Assembly: GCF_030272615.1 (NCBI RefSeq)
Contig: NC_081415.1
Coordinates: 629,961,240 to 630,025,239, forward strand
Origin: Cryptomeria japonica
Taxonomy: Eukaryota > Streptophyta > Pinopsida > Cupressales > Cupressaceae
Length of the DNA: 64,000 nucleotides
Direction of reading: 5' to 3'
Below, in pieces: positions 21,656 through 32,448 of the stretch (its first letter is position 1; each line of letters starts with the position of its first letter). A program made the translations under genes and the position numbers. The notes beneath the pieces were generated by a model. That model saw only the letters and a program-made list of their open reading frames with translations, was not told where the DNA came from and did no database searches.

Positions 21656-23640
21656 ACCTATATTTCCTCCCTAGGTTTTGGTGTGTGGATGTTTGTCAAG
21701 AATAGGTATACTATCCCTAGTGTTCCTTCCACTGATCCAGATGGCAAGAAAGAGTATGAGAATAATGCAAATTCTAAACATTCTATCTTAAGCGGGCTGT
21801 CTAATAATGTGGTTTTCAAGGTCATGCATTGTGCATCCACCAAGGAGACTTGCAACAAAATGCAGAGGTTATTTGAAGGAGATGCAAAAGTCAAATAGGT
21901 CAAGCTGCAAGCACTAAGGTGTCAACTTGAAGGCATGAAGATGAAGGATGAAGAAAAGATTGTAGACTACCTTCATAGAATAGATGAAATTGTGAACACC
22001 ATCAAAGGACTTGGAGAAGAAATTGCAGATGGGATTCTTTTCAAGAAGGTACTTCAATCTCTCACACCTAAGTGTGATACTAAGGTTTTTTCCATAGAGG
22101 AAGCCAAGGATCTTAAAATCTTCACAATGGATGAGCTATTTGAGTCACTAATAGCCTATAAAATAAGAACAACCGATGAAGAATCCTCAAGGAAAGAGTC
22201 AGCGTTCAACTCTACCAAAAAGGGAAAGGAAGAGGTTGCTCATAAAGGATCTAGTGAAGACTCAGATGTAGAGGTAGAAAATTTTGTCAGAAAGCTCAAG
22301 AGAGGATCTAGTAACTATAAAGGAAAGTTACCACTCAAATGTTTCAACTATGGTAAAGTTGGACAGTTTGCTGCAAAATGTCCTTATAATGAAACTGGTG
22401 GAGATGAGCAAAGAAGTTTTAGCAGATCTGCTGGTAAAGACAAAGAAAGAAATGTCTACCGGAAAGGAAGAAGAGGCTACCAGAAGCATAACAACCTATA
22501 AACTATTGAGGATGATGCCACATATGAAGAAAGTGCATCAGAAGATGACTACCATGAGAATGCAAGAGAAGTTAATCTCTTTATGATAGTTGATGAACTG
22601 TTTGGTAAAGATGAAGAAGAAGAAGACATTGAGGCTGAAGTAGATCTAGAAGGTGAGATCATAAGTCCTCTTGAGGAGTTGAGTAAAACAAGAAGAGAAC
22701 TTAAGAAGTTCAAGCTTGCTACAGTAGAAGAAAAAGGTCTCTTGAAGCAATCCCTGGATGAGTCCAATCAAGTTATATCTGACTTGAAACTCCAGTTGGA
22801 AGAAGCCAAGAGGATATGTGAAGTTAAATCCTCTGATCTGATGAAGAAGGAAAAGGAGCATCAAGATCTAGAAGAAGAAATAGTGAATCTCAGAAAGGAG
22901 CTTGAAAAAAGTAAGGAAGAAATGAAAGTGAGAAGCAAATATGAAGGAAGCATCGAAGCCTTAGACAAGATGTTGAGCAAACAAAAGCCATCTAAAGATA
23001 CCCGTGGCTTAGGATTTGAAGAAGGATGAAGTTCAATAGTAGAGACACATCCAGTAAGGAGATAAAATTCACTTCTTCAAATGAAGGTGAAGAGAAGAAT
23101 AAATTCACAATAAGAAAGGATACTAGTAAGAAGACATATGGAGATGTTGTTAGAAACTGCCACACAAACCGGTATACACAATGAATGAACCAGAGGCCAC
23201 ACTCAATGTACTGACATGTAGATCCAAGGAGAAATGCAAGAGTTGATCATGAAGGATTCACCAGAGTTAGCAACATGAAAGAAAGACCCTTGGTGAGACA
23301 CTCATTTGAGGACCAAGGCAACCTAACCGATACGTTCCAAACTTTCATGGTTATTCTTATCGGTGTAACAAATTTGGACATAGGATAGCTGATTGTAGAT
23401 TAACCAATAAGCCCACTATGAGATATGAAAGTAGAAATCCATTTAATGCACTCTGGGATATGAATGTTGTCTATTATCAATGCAATGGATTTGGTCATAG
23501 GAGTTTTGAATGTAGGAAGAATAAACCAGTGTCCTACAATAGTTTCAAAGATTCATCCTTAAATGAAAATGTGAAATGCTATAACTGTCAAGAGTTTGGA
23601 CATCTAGCAATTTTTTGTAAAAAAATGAAAATCAAGAAGA
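21656..23640 (+). pseudogene. gag: Gag of element A, main part (capsid domain, coiled coil, zinc knuckles)
   Basis: Continues the Gag begun at 1493. First a copia capsid (UBN2-type) domain with the pattern L-E-G-M-K-M-K-x-x-E-x-I-x-x-Y-x-x-R-I-D-E-I-V-N (21920-22180). Next a knuckle with lost residues (C-F-N-Y-G-K-V-G-Q, 22338-22380). Then an acidic, heptad-rich coiled coil (22583-23000), G-L-G-F at 23006-23017, and three further knuckles (about 23346-23400, 23475-23515, 23575-23615). Stops at 21896, 22499 and 23027, and a frameshift between 23030 and 23418. Such a long Gag with a second coiled-coil/knuckle half is not found in Y or X here. Confidence 0.8.
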
Positions 23641-25063
23641 GGACATACATTGATCAAGAATTGGTAGTTAAACCGGACCACAAAATAGTAGCTAACAAGA
23701 AGAAGGAAATCAAACTGGTATGGGTTGAGAAAGAAAAGGACAAGGAAAAATCAAGTTTAATAGTGCAAATTGCCTTACATTCTGAAAGGAAAAATCTATG
23801 GGTTGTAGAAAGTGGTTGTTCCCACCACATGACCAGTGATAAAGAGAAATTCATCAAGCTTGAAGATTGGAATGGGGGTTCAGTAAGATTCAAAGACAAC
23901 TCATCCATCAAAATAAAGGGAAAAGGTACTCTAAATATTGATGGAAAACTGAAGGCATGTGATGTGTATTATGTGGAAGGCCTAAAGAACAATTTGCTGA
24001 GTGTGAGTCAAATGTGTGACAAAGGTTACAAATTCACCTTTGATTCTACCGGCTACCAGATAAAGAAAGAGAGTACCAGATAGACTGTAGCCGAAGGAAA
24101 GAGGACATATGGTAATGTATACAATCTGAAAGAATGTTTTGAATACCAATGTATGTTGGGACAAGTGGATGAAAGCTGGTTGTGGTAGAAAAGATTAGGC
24201 CACATAATTTTTTATAACTTAGTTGTAGTTAGCAAAATGGGGTGCGTAAGAAATATTCCAGCCATCGTCAAACCGGTAAGCACATTTTGTGATGAATGTG
24301 TGAAAGGGAAGTAGACTAAGGTGAGCTTTAGAACAAAAGAACACAACACCTCAAGACCACTTGAAATTGTACATACAGATCTGTGTGGTCCAACTAGGAC
24401 AAGAGCTCTTGTTGGTGAAATACATTGTATGCTCTTCATTGCTGACTATTCAAGAATGACATGGGTCACTTTCCTACAAGATAAATCAAAAGTATTTGAT
24501 AGATTCAAGATATTTAGGAAGATGGTGGAGAAGGAAAGTGGGTGCAATTTGAAATGTCTAAGATCAGACTAGGGTGGAGAGTTCACATCAAATGAGTTTG
24601 AAGATTACTATGAAAGACATGGAATTAGAAGGAAATACTTGGCCCCTCAGACACGACAACAAAATGGTGTGGTAGAAAGGAAGAACAAGATAGTCAAGGA
24701 GATGGCCAGAGCCATGTTAAATGAGGCCAGTTTGCCAGACATATATTGGAAGGAAGTGGTTCATGCTACTCCATATACCTTGAACTGGGTTCAACTAAGA
24801 ACAAACAATAGAATGACACCTTATGAGTTGTGGTATGACTGGAAACCATTAGTCAAATACTTCAAGGTATTTGGAAGCAAGTGTTTTATCAAGAGAGATA
24901 TGGATGGTCTAGGTAGTTTTGATTCTAGGAGTGATGAAGGAATCTTCCTTGGTTACTCATCTAACAACAAGGCCTATAAATCCTACAATAAAAGACTAAG
25001 AAGAGTCATTGAGAGTGTGCATGTAAGAGCTGATGATGATATGCACAAAGGAAGACAATCATA
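23641..25063 (+). pseudogene. pol: Protease and integrase of element A
   Basis: Protease site at 23808-23816 reads E-S-G-C-S instead of the expected D-S-G, so the catalytic Asp codon has changed to GAA. Integrase follows: zinc-binding region around 24190-24310, first catalytic Asp in H-T-D-L-C-G-P (24378-24380), the A-D-Y-S-R segment, then G-G-E-F (about 24575) and Q-N-G-V-V-E-R-K-N (catalytic Glu). Next comes the copia C-terminal G-Y-S segment near 24950. Stops at 24081, about 24187, 24313 and 24570. Confidence 0.85.
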
Positions 25064-26790
25064 GGTAAACCGTTATGATGATTCTGGTGATGAAGGTGAG
25101 GAAGCTCAGTAAGACAATCAACTGAAAGAAGCATCCAAAAAGGCTCCTAACTAGTATGTGCAGATGAACCATCTGAAAGAGAAGATTTAGGTAATAAGAG
25201 TGATATTGTGCAGACTAGGAGAAGACTTGCCCGAAATGATGAACAAGTCAACTTCTGCCTCATGACTGAAGTACAACCTAAAACATTCAATGAGGCCAGC
25301 AAAAGTTAGAAATGGATGGATGCCATGGAAGAAGAGTTGTAGCATATCGAGAAGAACAAGACTTGGGAATTAGTTCCTAGACCAAAAGACAAGAACATCA
25401 TTGGCACCAAATGGGTCTACCAAAATAAGACAAATGAAGAAGGTAAAATTGTTAGGCATAAATATAGACTTGTGTGCAAGGGTTACTCTCAAATAGAGGG
25501 CATTGATTTTGAAGAAACATTTGCACTGGTAGCTAGATTAGAAGCAATTAGAATGTTTCTAGCCTTTTCTACCTACAATGGTTATAAAGTATATCAAATG
25601 GATGTAAAATCTACCTACCTTAATGGAAATTTGTAAGAAGAAGTGTACATGGAGAAACCAAAAGGGTAACTACTACATGATGATGAAACCTTTGTGTGTT
25701 GGATGAATAAAGCCTTGTATGGTTTAAAGTAAGCTCCTAGAACATGGTATTCAAGGATAGATCTATACCTGAAGGAGAAAGGATTCAAAAAGGGGAGTTA
25801 TGATAACAATTTATACAACAAGAAAGATGGAAACCACATGATCATTGTGGTTGTGTATGTAGATGACATTATTTTTGGAGGCAACAAGGACACCCTTTGC
25901 AAAGAATTTTCTGATCAGATGCAATCAAAATTTAAGATGTCAATGCTTGGAGAATTGGCATACTTTCTTGGTTTGTAGATATCATAGCAAGATAAGGGAG
26001 TATTTATCTCACAAACTAATTATGCAAATGATATGTTGAAGAAATTTCAAATGGAGGATTGCAAACCGGTAAGTACTCCCATGGTGACCGGAAGAAAATT
26101 AAGCAAGAATGATAAATCACAGGTGGTGGATTATAAATTGTATAGATCCATGATAGGCATCCTATTGTATCTTATTAATTCTAGACTAGATATAGTACAG
26201 GTAGTGTGCATGGTGCCTATATTTCAAGCTGCACCTAAGCAGTCACATATGAATGCTATGCACAAAATTTTTAGGTACCTACAAGGAACACTCAATTATG
26301 GTTTGTGGTACCCTAAACAAGGGGAATTCATCTTGGAAGCATACACTGATGCTGATTGGGCAGGTTGCATTGATGATCGGAAGAGCACAAGTGGTTGTAC
26401 ATTCTTCCTAGGTGATCGGTTGGTCTCATGGCATAGCAAGAAGTAGGATTCAGTCTCCCTATCAATTGTTGAAGTAGAATACATTGATGTTGCTACATGC
26501 TGCTCTCAGGTGCTTTAGATGAAGCAAACCCTCAAGTACATACATGTGGACATCTCTTATCTTATTCCCATCTAGTGTGATAATTCAAGTGCCATCAAAA
26601 AATCCAGTGATGCATTCCAGGACAAAGCATATAGCCATCAAGTATCATTTTCTTAGAGAGAAGGTTGAAGGAGAGGAAGTAAATATGGACTATGTCCCTA
26701 TACAAGAACAGGTGGTAGACATTTTCACCAAACCATTGCCAGTAAGCACTTTTGAGTACTTAAGACACAAGTTGGGAGTTGTGTCACCTA
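25064..26790 (+). pseudogene. pol: Reverse transcriptase and RNase H of element A
   Basis: RT begins near 25310 (W-M-D-A-M-E-E-E-L), with K-x-R-L-V-C-K-G-Y near 25470 and the active-site Y-V-D-D at 25856-25867. RNase H contains Y-T-D-A-D-W-A-G (about 26342-26365) and the terminal D-I-F-T-K-P-L-P (about 26720-26745). Multiple stops, a frameshift between RT and RNase H, and a short deletion near 26595 relative to A2. Inactive. Confidence 0.85.
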
Positions 26791-26799
26791 CCTTATTAT

Positions 26800-27863
26800 T
26801 GTTATTATGGATGTGTTGCATTGGTTTTTTCATTGATGTCAACACTTGTCCACACTTATCAGGACTGGAGATCTTTGGTTATGTTCATTGGCATGTTCAG
26901 TGACTTATGCACAGTCACCGGTATTTGGTTCACTGACAAGTTATATTGTTCATCGGCACTAAGGATGATCTGTTATCATCTAGAGATTACTTGGTTATGT
27001 CGAAGACATGGTTTGGACACTTTGTTTTGGTGATTTGGTTATTGGTCTAATCAAGTTTGCATATTTACTGTTACCAGCAAATTGGTCTAGGTTATCGATC
27101 GACAAGTGTTATCTATTCCAGATCAGCATGACACACTTTGGAGATGATTTATTAATTGGTTATTATTGTAAATGCATTTAAGCTGACATGTTGCATCACA
27201 TATTGATTCATTTGTAATTGATTTAATTGTAATATTCTTAGTGATCCGACCTACACATTTGGTCTTAGGTTTTGGTATATATGTAAGATCTCATTTGTGA
27301 GATTATGTAGAAGTAGAAGAGGAATGTAATAAGGTATATGTGAATATAAGCAGAGTTATTCATGCAGACATCATTTGAAGATTCAAGGAAGGTATGAAGA
27401 AGACAATCAGAGCTTAACCAATACTGAATCCAGTATATAAAGATGCTATTTTAAGCAGTACATTATCATTGGATTTAACCATTCAATTGTAGTCAATGTG
27501 ACTCTCATCTTGTGATTGAGCAATGAGCTCTAGGAAGTTGGCTTTTCTGCATGTACAGACCCCATTTGTACACACATACTATCTGCAGTAGTATCATCTA
27601 ATTGTGGGTACAATTTCCCACCATGGTTTTTCCCCTTATAGGGTTTCCACGTACAAATATCTATGTTATGTGTTGTGGATGCTATTTATCTTTCTATTTC
27701 ATACATTAAACTTTACTGGTACTATTATCAACTATTAAACTGTCAACCGACATTAAGTTTTGTTTACCGGTATTATGCATCAAGTTTGATTAAGTTATAT
27801 TTGGGTTGAAATTAATAGACAACTGATTCACCCCCCCCTCTCAGTTGCTTCCAGGTCCTAACA
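26800..27863 (+). mobile_element. Solo LTR of the X family inside element A's 3' end
   Basis: 1064 bp starting tgttattatgg and ending ...ccaggtcctaaca, same family as the LTRs of element X (1057-1058 bp). No internal region, so it is the product of LTR-LTR recombination. cttat follows at 27864-27868; the left flank reads cttattat, i.e. the duplication plus three extra bases. Comparison with A2 at about 34178-34200 shows the uninterrupted site. Contains a hairpin (about 27624-27650) and TATA-like tatatat near 27275. Confidence 0.8.
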
Positions 27864-28140
27864 CTTATGCACTTAAGTTAGTAAGGAGTTATATGGTTCA
27901 GGGGGAGTTCACAACAACATCTATAACTCTTGAACCACATGTTGATCATAGGGAAAGTTAAAGGTTGTATGTCTCAGTACCAACTGTAATCACTAAGAGA
28001 AGATTTGACTAGGGGGGAGATAGGTATGAATCAAAAGGGGAGTATATAGTACCTTGACCCTTTGTTTTTGTGTCAAAGGGGGAGAAATCTACCAGTCTAA
28101 AGTCTTGTAGTAAGTTGACATCAATGCCAAAGGGGGAGAT
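27864..28140 (+). other. 3' untranslated region and polypurine tracts of element A
   Basis: Four purine tracts: aggggggaga (28011-28020), aaaaggggag (28033-28042), caaagggggaga (about 28074-28085) and the LTR-adjacent aaagggggaga (28129-28139). The left arm of the PPT-bracketing inverted repeat is 28114-28130. No gene. Confidence 0.8.
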
Positions 28141-29365
28141 TGTTGGCATTATTGGTATTAAGTTGTCATTGATGTCAACTGGTTTAGTACGGTCACTGTT
28201 GAGTCGGAAGTTGATGACTAGTATAGGAGAAGTAAGACATGATGATGCCAATCCATATGTATGTAAGCAGATTGAAGGTAAGTTACCGGTACACATGAAA
28301 TGTGTCATCTACCAGTAAAGAAGGATGACTAGTAAGACAAGCAAGCAAGCAAGAGAAGAACTGAAGGATGTAATCTAGTATACTCTGAGAAGATTAATGA
28401 TTCTGATAAATGGACTGAGTAATCGGACAAACATGTTTGATGGAAGGCCAAGTTGATCCATCGATAGAAAAGGGGTCTTCAAGTATGAAGGCCCACCAGT
28501 AGACTAAGGTTTTATGAGTAAGGTGATTTGAACTAGTAGTCAATCATGGTCAATGAAGAATGTCAAATTGACATAGAAAACCAAGCAGAGGTGGATGTCA
28601 ATAAAGATGACAGCTGGAAACCAGGTGGTGATCATGCATATGTTAGTGAAGTGTGCATCGATGTTACAGTCAGCAAGCAGGTCAAGTTTTATAAAGAATT
28701 TGCAAGTCATGGGAGGATGGCATAAGATTGTCGCTTGAGTAAGACAAACAGACAAGAAATTGAACTAACCATGTAAGAAGATCTGATCTTCATACTCATT
28801 TGTTGAAGGAAACTATCGAGCCATTGCATGTGACAGAGAAAAGCAAAAAAGCATGGTGCAGACCTCCAGATTTAGAAAATACACATTGGAACGTGAGTCA
28901 TTGGTGGTGTTGATTGATGACATGAAGATCATCTCTCTGGTAAAGAAGATTGAATCAAATCAAATATGGATTGAGTTGGTGAAGGAAAAACCTAACACGA
29001 CACTATTTGAATGTTGTTTTGGTGGAAACCCTAGAAGATAAATATGTGAGCTCAAGACTGAAATCAATTGATGCTTGATGCTAAGAGTGAGAGAGAAGAG
29101 AGCCTGAGTAAGGAGAAATATCATCTTCCTTAGAATGTGTCCTGGGAAATTTTCAGAGTGAGTTAGCGGGTGAATGGGTGAGAGGGTCTAATCGATAGAG
29201 ACAATGTAACCGATAAACTATTGTAGTTCTAACAGTCAAGATAACTGGTGAGGTGTGATTAGTCAAGAAGGAATCCAAGGGTGAAACAATGTGGTGTGAG
29301 GCTGAGGGAGATAGAAGAGAGACTAGGAGTAACCGATGAGTGATCAGAGAGAGTAATCTGATAAC
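28141..29365 (+). repeat. 3' LTR of element A, broken at its right side
   Basis: Begins TGTTGGCATT after the polypurine tract and follows the A2 LTR (34461 on) for about 1225 bases. It then jumps at 29363-29365 into RNase H sequence through a three-base overlap (aac), so the last roughly 480 bases of the LTR are missing. Confidence 0.8.
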
Positions 29366-30345
29366 ATATCAAATAATCCGATGATGCATTCTAGGACAAA
29401 GCATAAAGTCATCAAGTATCATTTTCTCAGAGAGAAGGTTGAAGGACATGAAGTAAAGATGGACTATGTCCCTACAGGAGAACAAGTGGCAGACATTTTC
29501 ACCAAAGCATTGCCGGTAAGCACTTTTGAGTACTTAAGACATAAGCTGGGAGTTGTTTCACCTACCTTATGAAATTAAGTTAGTAAAGAGTTATATGGTT
29601 TAGGGGGTGTTCATAGAAGCATCTATAACTCTTGAACCACATGCTGATCATAGGGAAAGTTAAAGATATACAAGATGTTGAGCAAACAGAAGCCAAGATG
29701 TTGAGCAAATAGAAGTCATCTAAAGATATCAGTAGCTTAGGATTTGAAGAAGATCAAATTTCAAACAACAGAAACACATCCAATAAGGAGATACAATTCA
29801 CTTCTTCAAATGAAGGTGAAGAGAAGAAGACATTCATGGTAGGAAACTTGGTGTTCCATCAAACATGTTGGTCCTATTACTTAGTCCATTTACCAGAAGC
29901 ATTAATCATCTTAGAGTATACAAGTTTACATCCTTCAGTTCTTCTCTTGCTTGCTTGCTTGCCTTACCAGTTGTCCTTCTTTACCGGTAGATGACACATT
30001 TCATGTGTACCAGTAATTTACCTTCAATCTACTTACATACATATGGATTGACATCATCATGTCTTACTTCTCCTATATTGGTCACCAAACTTATTACTCA
30101 ATGGTGACCATGCCAAACCAGTTGACATCAATGACAAATTAATGCCAATAATGCCAACAATCTCCCCCTTTGGCATTGATGTCAACTTACTGCAAGACTC
30201 TAGACTGGTAGATTTCTCCCCCTTTGACACAATGACAAAGGGCCAGGGTATTGTATACTCCCCCTTTTATTAATACCTATCTCCCCCTTAATTAAATATT
30301 CTCTTAGTGATTACAGCCAGTACTGAGACATTCAACCTTTAACTT
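29363..30345. other. Rearranged zone of A-family pieces with an inverted segment
   Basis: Three pieces in series. 29363-29662: forward RNase H end plus 3' untranslated region. 29663 to about 29848: forward Gag piece matching the coiled-coil end, which starts again at 30346. About 29849-30345: reverse-strand piece running from inside the LTR through its start (complement of TGTTGGCATT ends at about 30162) and the purine tracts to the same ggaaagttaaag site where piece one stops. The shared breakpoint suggests template switching or an inversion. Confidence 0.7.
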
Positions 30346-31137
30346 TCCAAGATGATGAGAAAACATAAGCCATCTAAAGATACTAGTAGCTTAGGATTTG
30401 AAGTAGATCAAAGTTCAAATAGAAGAGACACATCTGATAAGGAGATACAATTGAATTATTCAAATGAAGGTGAAGAGAAGAAGATATTCATGGTAAGCAA
30501 GGATACCAGTAAGAAGACATATGCAAATGTTGTTAAAAACCGCCACACAAACTGGTATACCCAATCAATGAACCGGAGGCCACACTCAATGTACCGACAT
30601 GAAGATCCAAGGAGAAATGCAAGAATTGATCATGAAGGATTCACCAGACTTAGCAACATGAAAGGAAGACCCCTGGTGAGGCAGTCATTTGTAGGACCAA
30701 GGCAACCTAACCGGTATGTTCCAAACTTTCATGGTTATTGTTATGGGTGTAATAAATTTGGACATAGGATAGCTTACTGTAGATTAACTAATAAGCCCAT
30801 TATGAGTTATGAAAGTATAAATCCATTTAATGCACTCTGGGATATGAATGTTGTTTGTTATTATTACAATGGATTTGGTAATAGGAGTTTTCAATGTAGG
30901 AAGAATAAACTAGTGTCCTACAATAGTTTCAAATATTCATCCTTAAATGAAAATGTGAAATGCTCTAACTGTCAAGAGTTTGGACATATAGAATTTTTTT
31001 GTAAAAATGGGAAAATCAAGAAGAAGAGGATAGACCCTGATCAAGAACTAGTAGTTAAACTGGAGCACAAAATAGCAACTGATAAGAAGAAGGAAAACAA
31101 ATCGGTATGGGTTGAGATTGAAAACGACAAGGCATAA
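30346..31137 (+). pseudogene. gag: Gag C-terminal half of element A2
   Basis: Starts abruptly in the coiled-coil end of Gag (no capsid domain, no 5' LTR). It continues through knuckles at about 30735-30780 (C-Y-G-C-N-K-F-G-H), 30860-30897 (degenerate) and 30960-30995 (C-S-N-C-Q-E-F-G-H). The frame is open for 261 codons, better kept than in A. Ends at TAA 31135-31137 where A reads on. Confidence 0.8.
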
Positions 31138-32448
31138 TCAAGTCCGATAGTGCAGACTGCCTTACATGTTGAAAGGAAAAATATATGGGTTGTAGACAGT
31201 GGTTGTTCCAAACACATGACTAGTGATAAAAAGAAATTTATCAAGCTTGAAGATTGGAATGGTGGTTCAGTAAGATTCAGAGACAACTCATCCATCAAAA
31301 TAAAGGGAAAAGGTGCTCTAAATATTGATGGAAAATTGAAGGCACATGATGTCTATTATGTGGAAGGCCTAAAACACAACTTGCTAAGTGTGAGTCAGAT
31401 GTGTGACAAAGGTTACAAATTCATCTTTGATTCTACCGATTGCAAGATAAAGAAAGAGAGTATCGGTTAGACTGTAGCCGAAGGAAGAAGATAGGTTGTA
31501 ATTTATACAATCTGAAATAATGTTTTTAATCATAATGTTTGTTGGGACAAGTGGATGAAAGTTGTTTGTGGCACAGAATATTAGGCCAAATAAATTTTGA
31601 TAACTTAGTTGCAATAAGAAAAATGGGGTGTGTAAGAAATATTTCACCCATCATCAAACCGGTAAGCACATTTTGGGATGAATGTGTGAAAGGGAAGAAG
31701 ACTAAGGTGAGCATCAGAACAAAAGAACACAACACCTCAAGACCACTTAAAATTTTACATACAAATCTGTGTGGTCCAACTAGGACAAGAGCTCTTGCTA
31801 GTGAAAGATATTTTATGGTCTTCATTGATGACTATTCAAGAATGACATGGGTCACTTTCCTACAAGATAAATCACAAGCATTTGACAGAATCAAGATATT
31901 TAGGAAGATGGTGGAGAAGGAAAGTGGGTGGAAGATGAAATGTCTAAGATCATACTAGGGTGGAGAGTTCACATCAAATGAGTTTGAAGATTACTATGAA
32001 AGACATGGAATTAGAAGGAAATAATAAGCCCCTAGGACACCACAAAAAATGGTGTGGTAGAAAGGAAGAACATGACAATAAAGGAGATGGCCAAAACCAT
32101 GTTAAATGAGGCTAGTTTTCTAGAAATATATTGGAAGGAAGTGGTTCATATTGCTACATATATGTTGAACTGGGTTCAACTAAGAAAAAAAACCAGAATG
32201 ACACCTTATGAGTTGTGGTATGACTGGAAACCATCAGTCAAATACTTCAAGGTATTTGGAAGAAAGTGTTTTATCAAGAGAGATATCGATGGTCTAGGCA
32301 TTTTGATTCCAGGAGTGATGAAGGAATCTTCCTTGGTTACTCATCTAACAACAAGGCCTATAAATGCTACAACAAAAGACTAAGAAGAGTCATTGAGAGT
32401 GTGCATGTAAGAGTTGATGAGGATATGCACAAAGGAAGACAATCGTAG
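31138..32448 (+). pseudogene. pol: Protease and integrase of element A2
   Basis: Protease site D-S-G-C-S intact near 31196-31210, unlike A. In integrase the first catalytic position in H-T-x-L-C-G-P is Asn (AAT, 31764-31766). D-D-Y-S-R near 31826 is kept. Frameshifts near 31480-31540 and 32040, and a stop at about 31957 in the R-S-x-G-G-E-F region. Ends with the same terminal segment as A. Confidence 0.82.

Larger units (their letters stand above)
1..29365 (+). mobile_element. Element A: Ty1/copia retrotransposon, Sirevirus-like, split by nested insertions
   Basis: A forward copia element whose 5' LTR is cut by the window edge. Order: LTR, tRNA-Met-type primer site, gag, protease, integrase, reverse transcriptase, RNase H, several polypurine tracts, 3' LTR (broken at 29365). 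The order PR-IN-RT-RH is diagnostic of copia. A long Gag with a coiled coil and several zinc knuckles, and multiple polypurine tracts, are traits I associate with the Sirevirus branch (inference). Element B interrupts gag at 1573/21651 and a solo LTR sits at 26800-27863. Many stops and at least two frameshifts make it inactive. It is the only family here that has both a full enzyme set and the extended Gag, so it is the likely helper type for the non-autonomous elements. Confidence 0.85.

Noticed and set aside
28853-29041. 62-codon plus-strand frame in A's 3' LTR as a small gene
   Set aside because: Equivalent positions in the 5' LTR (about 480-672) and A2 LTR (about 35170-35365) carry stops; LTR sequence only.
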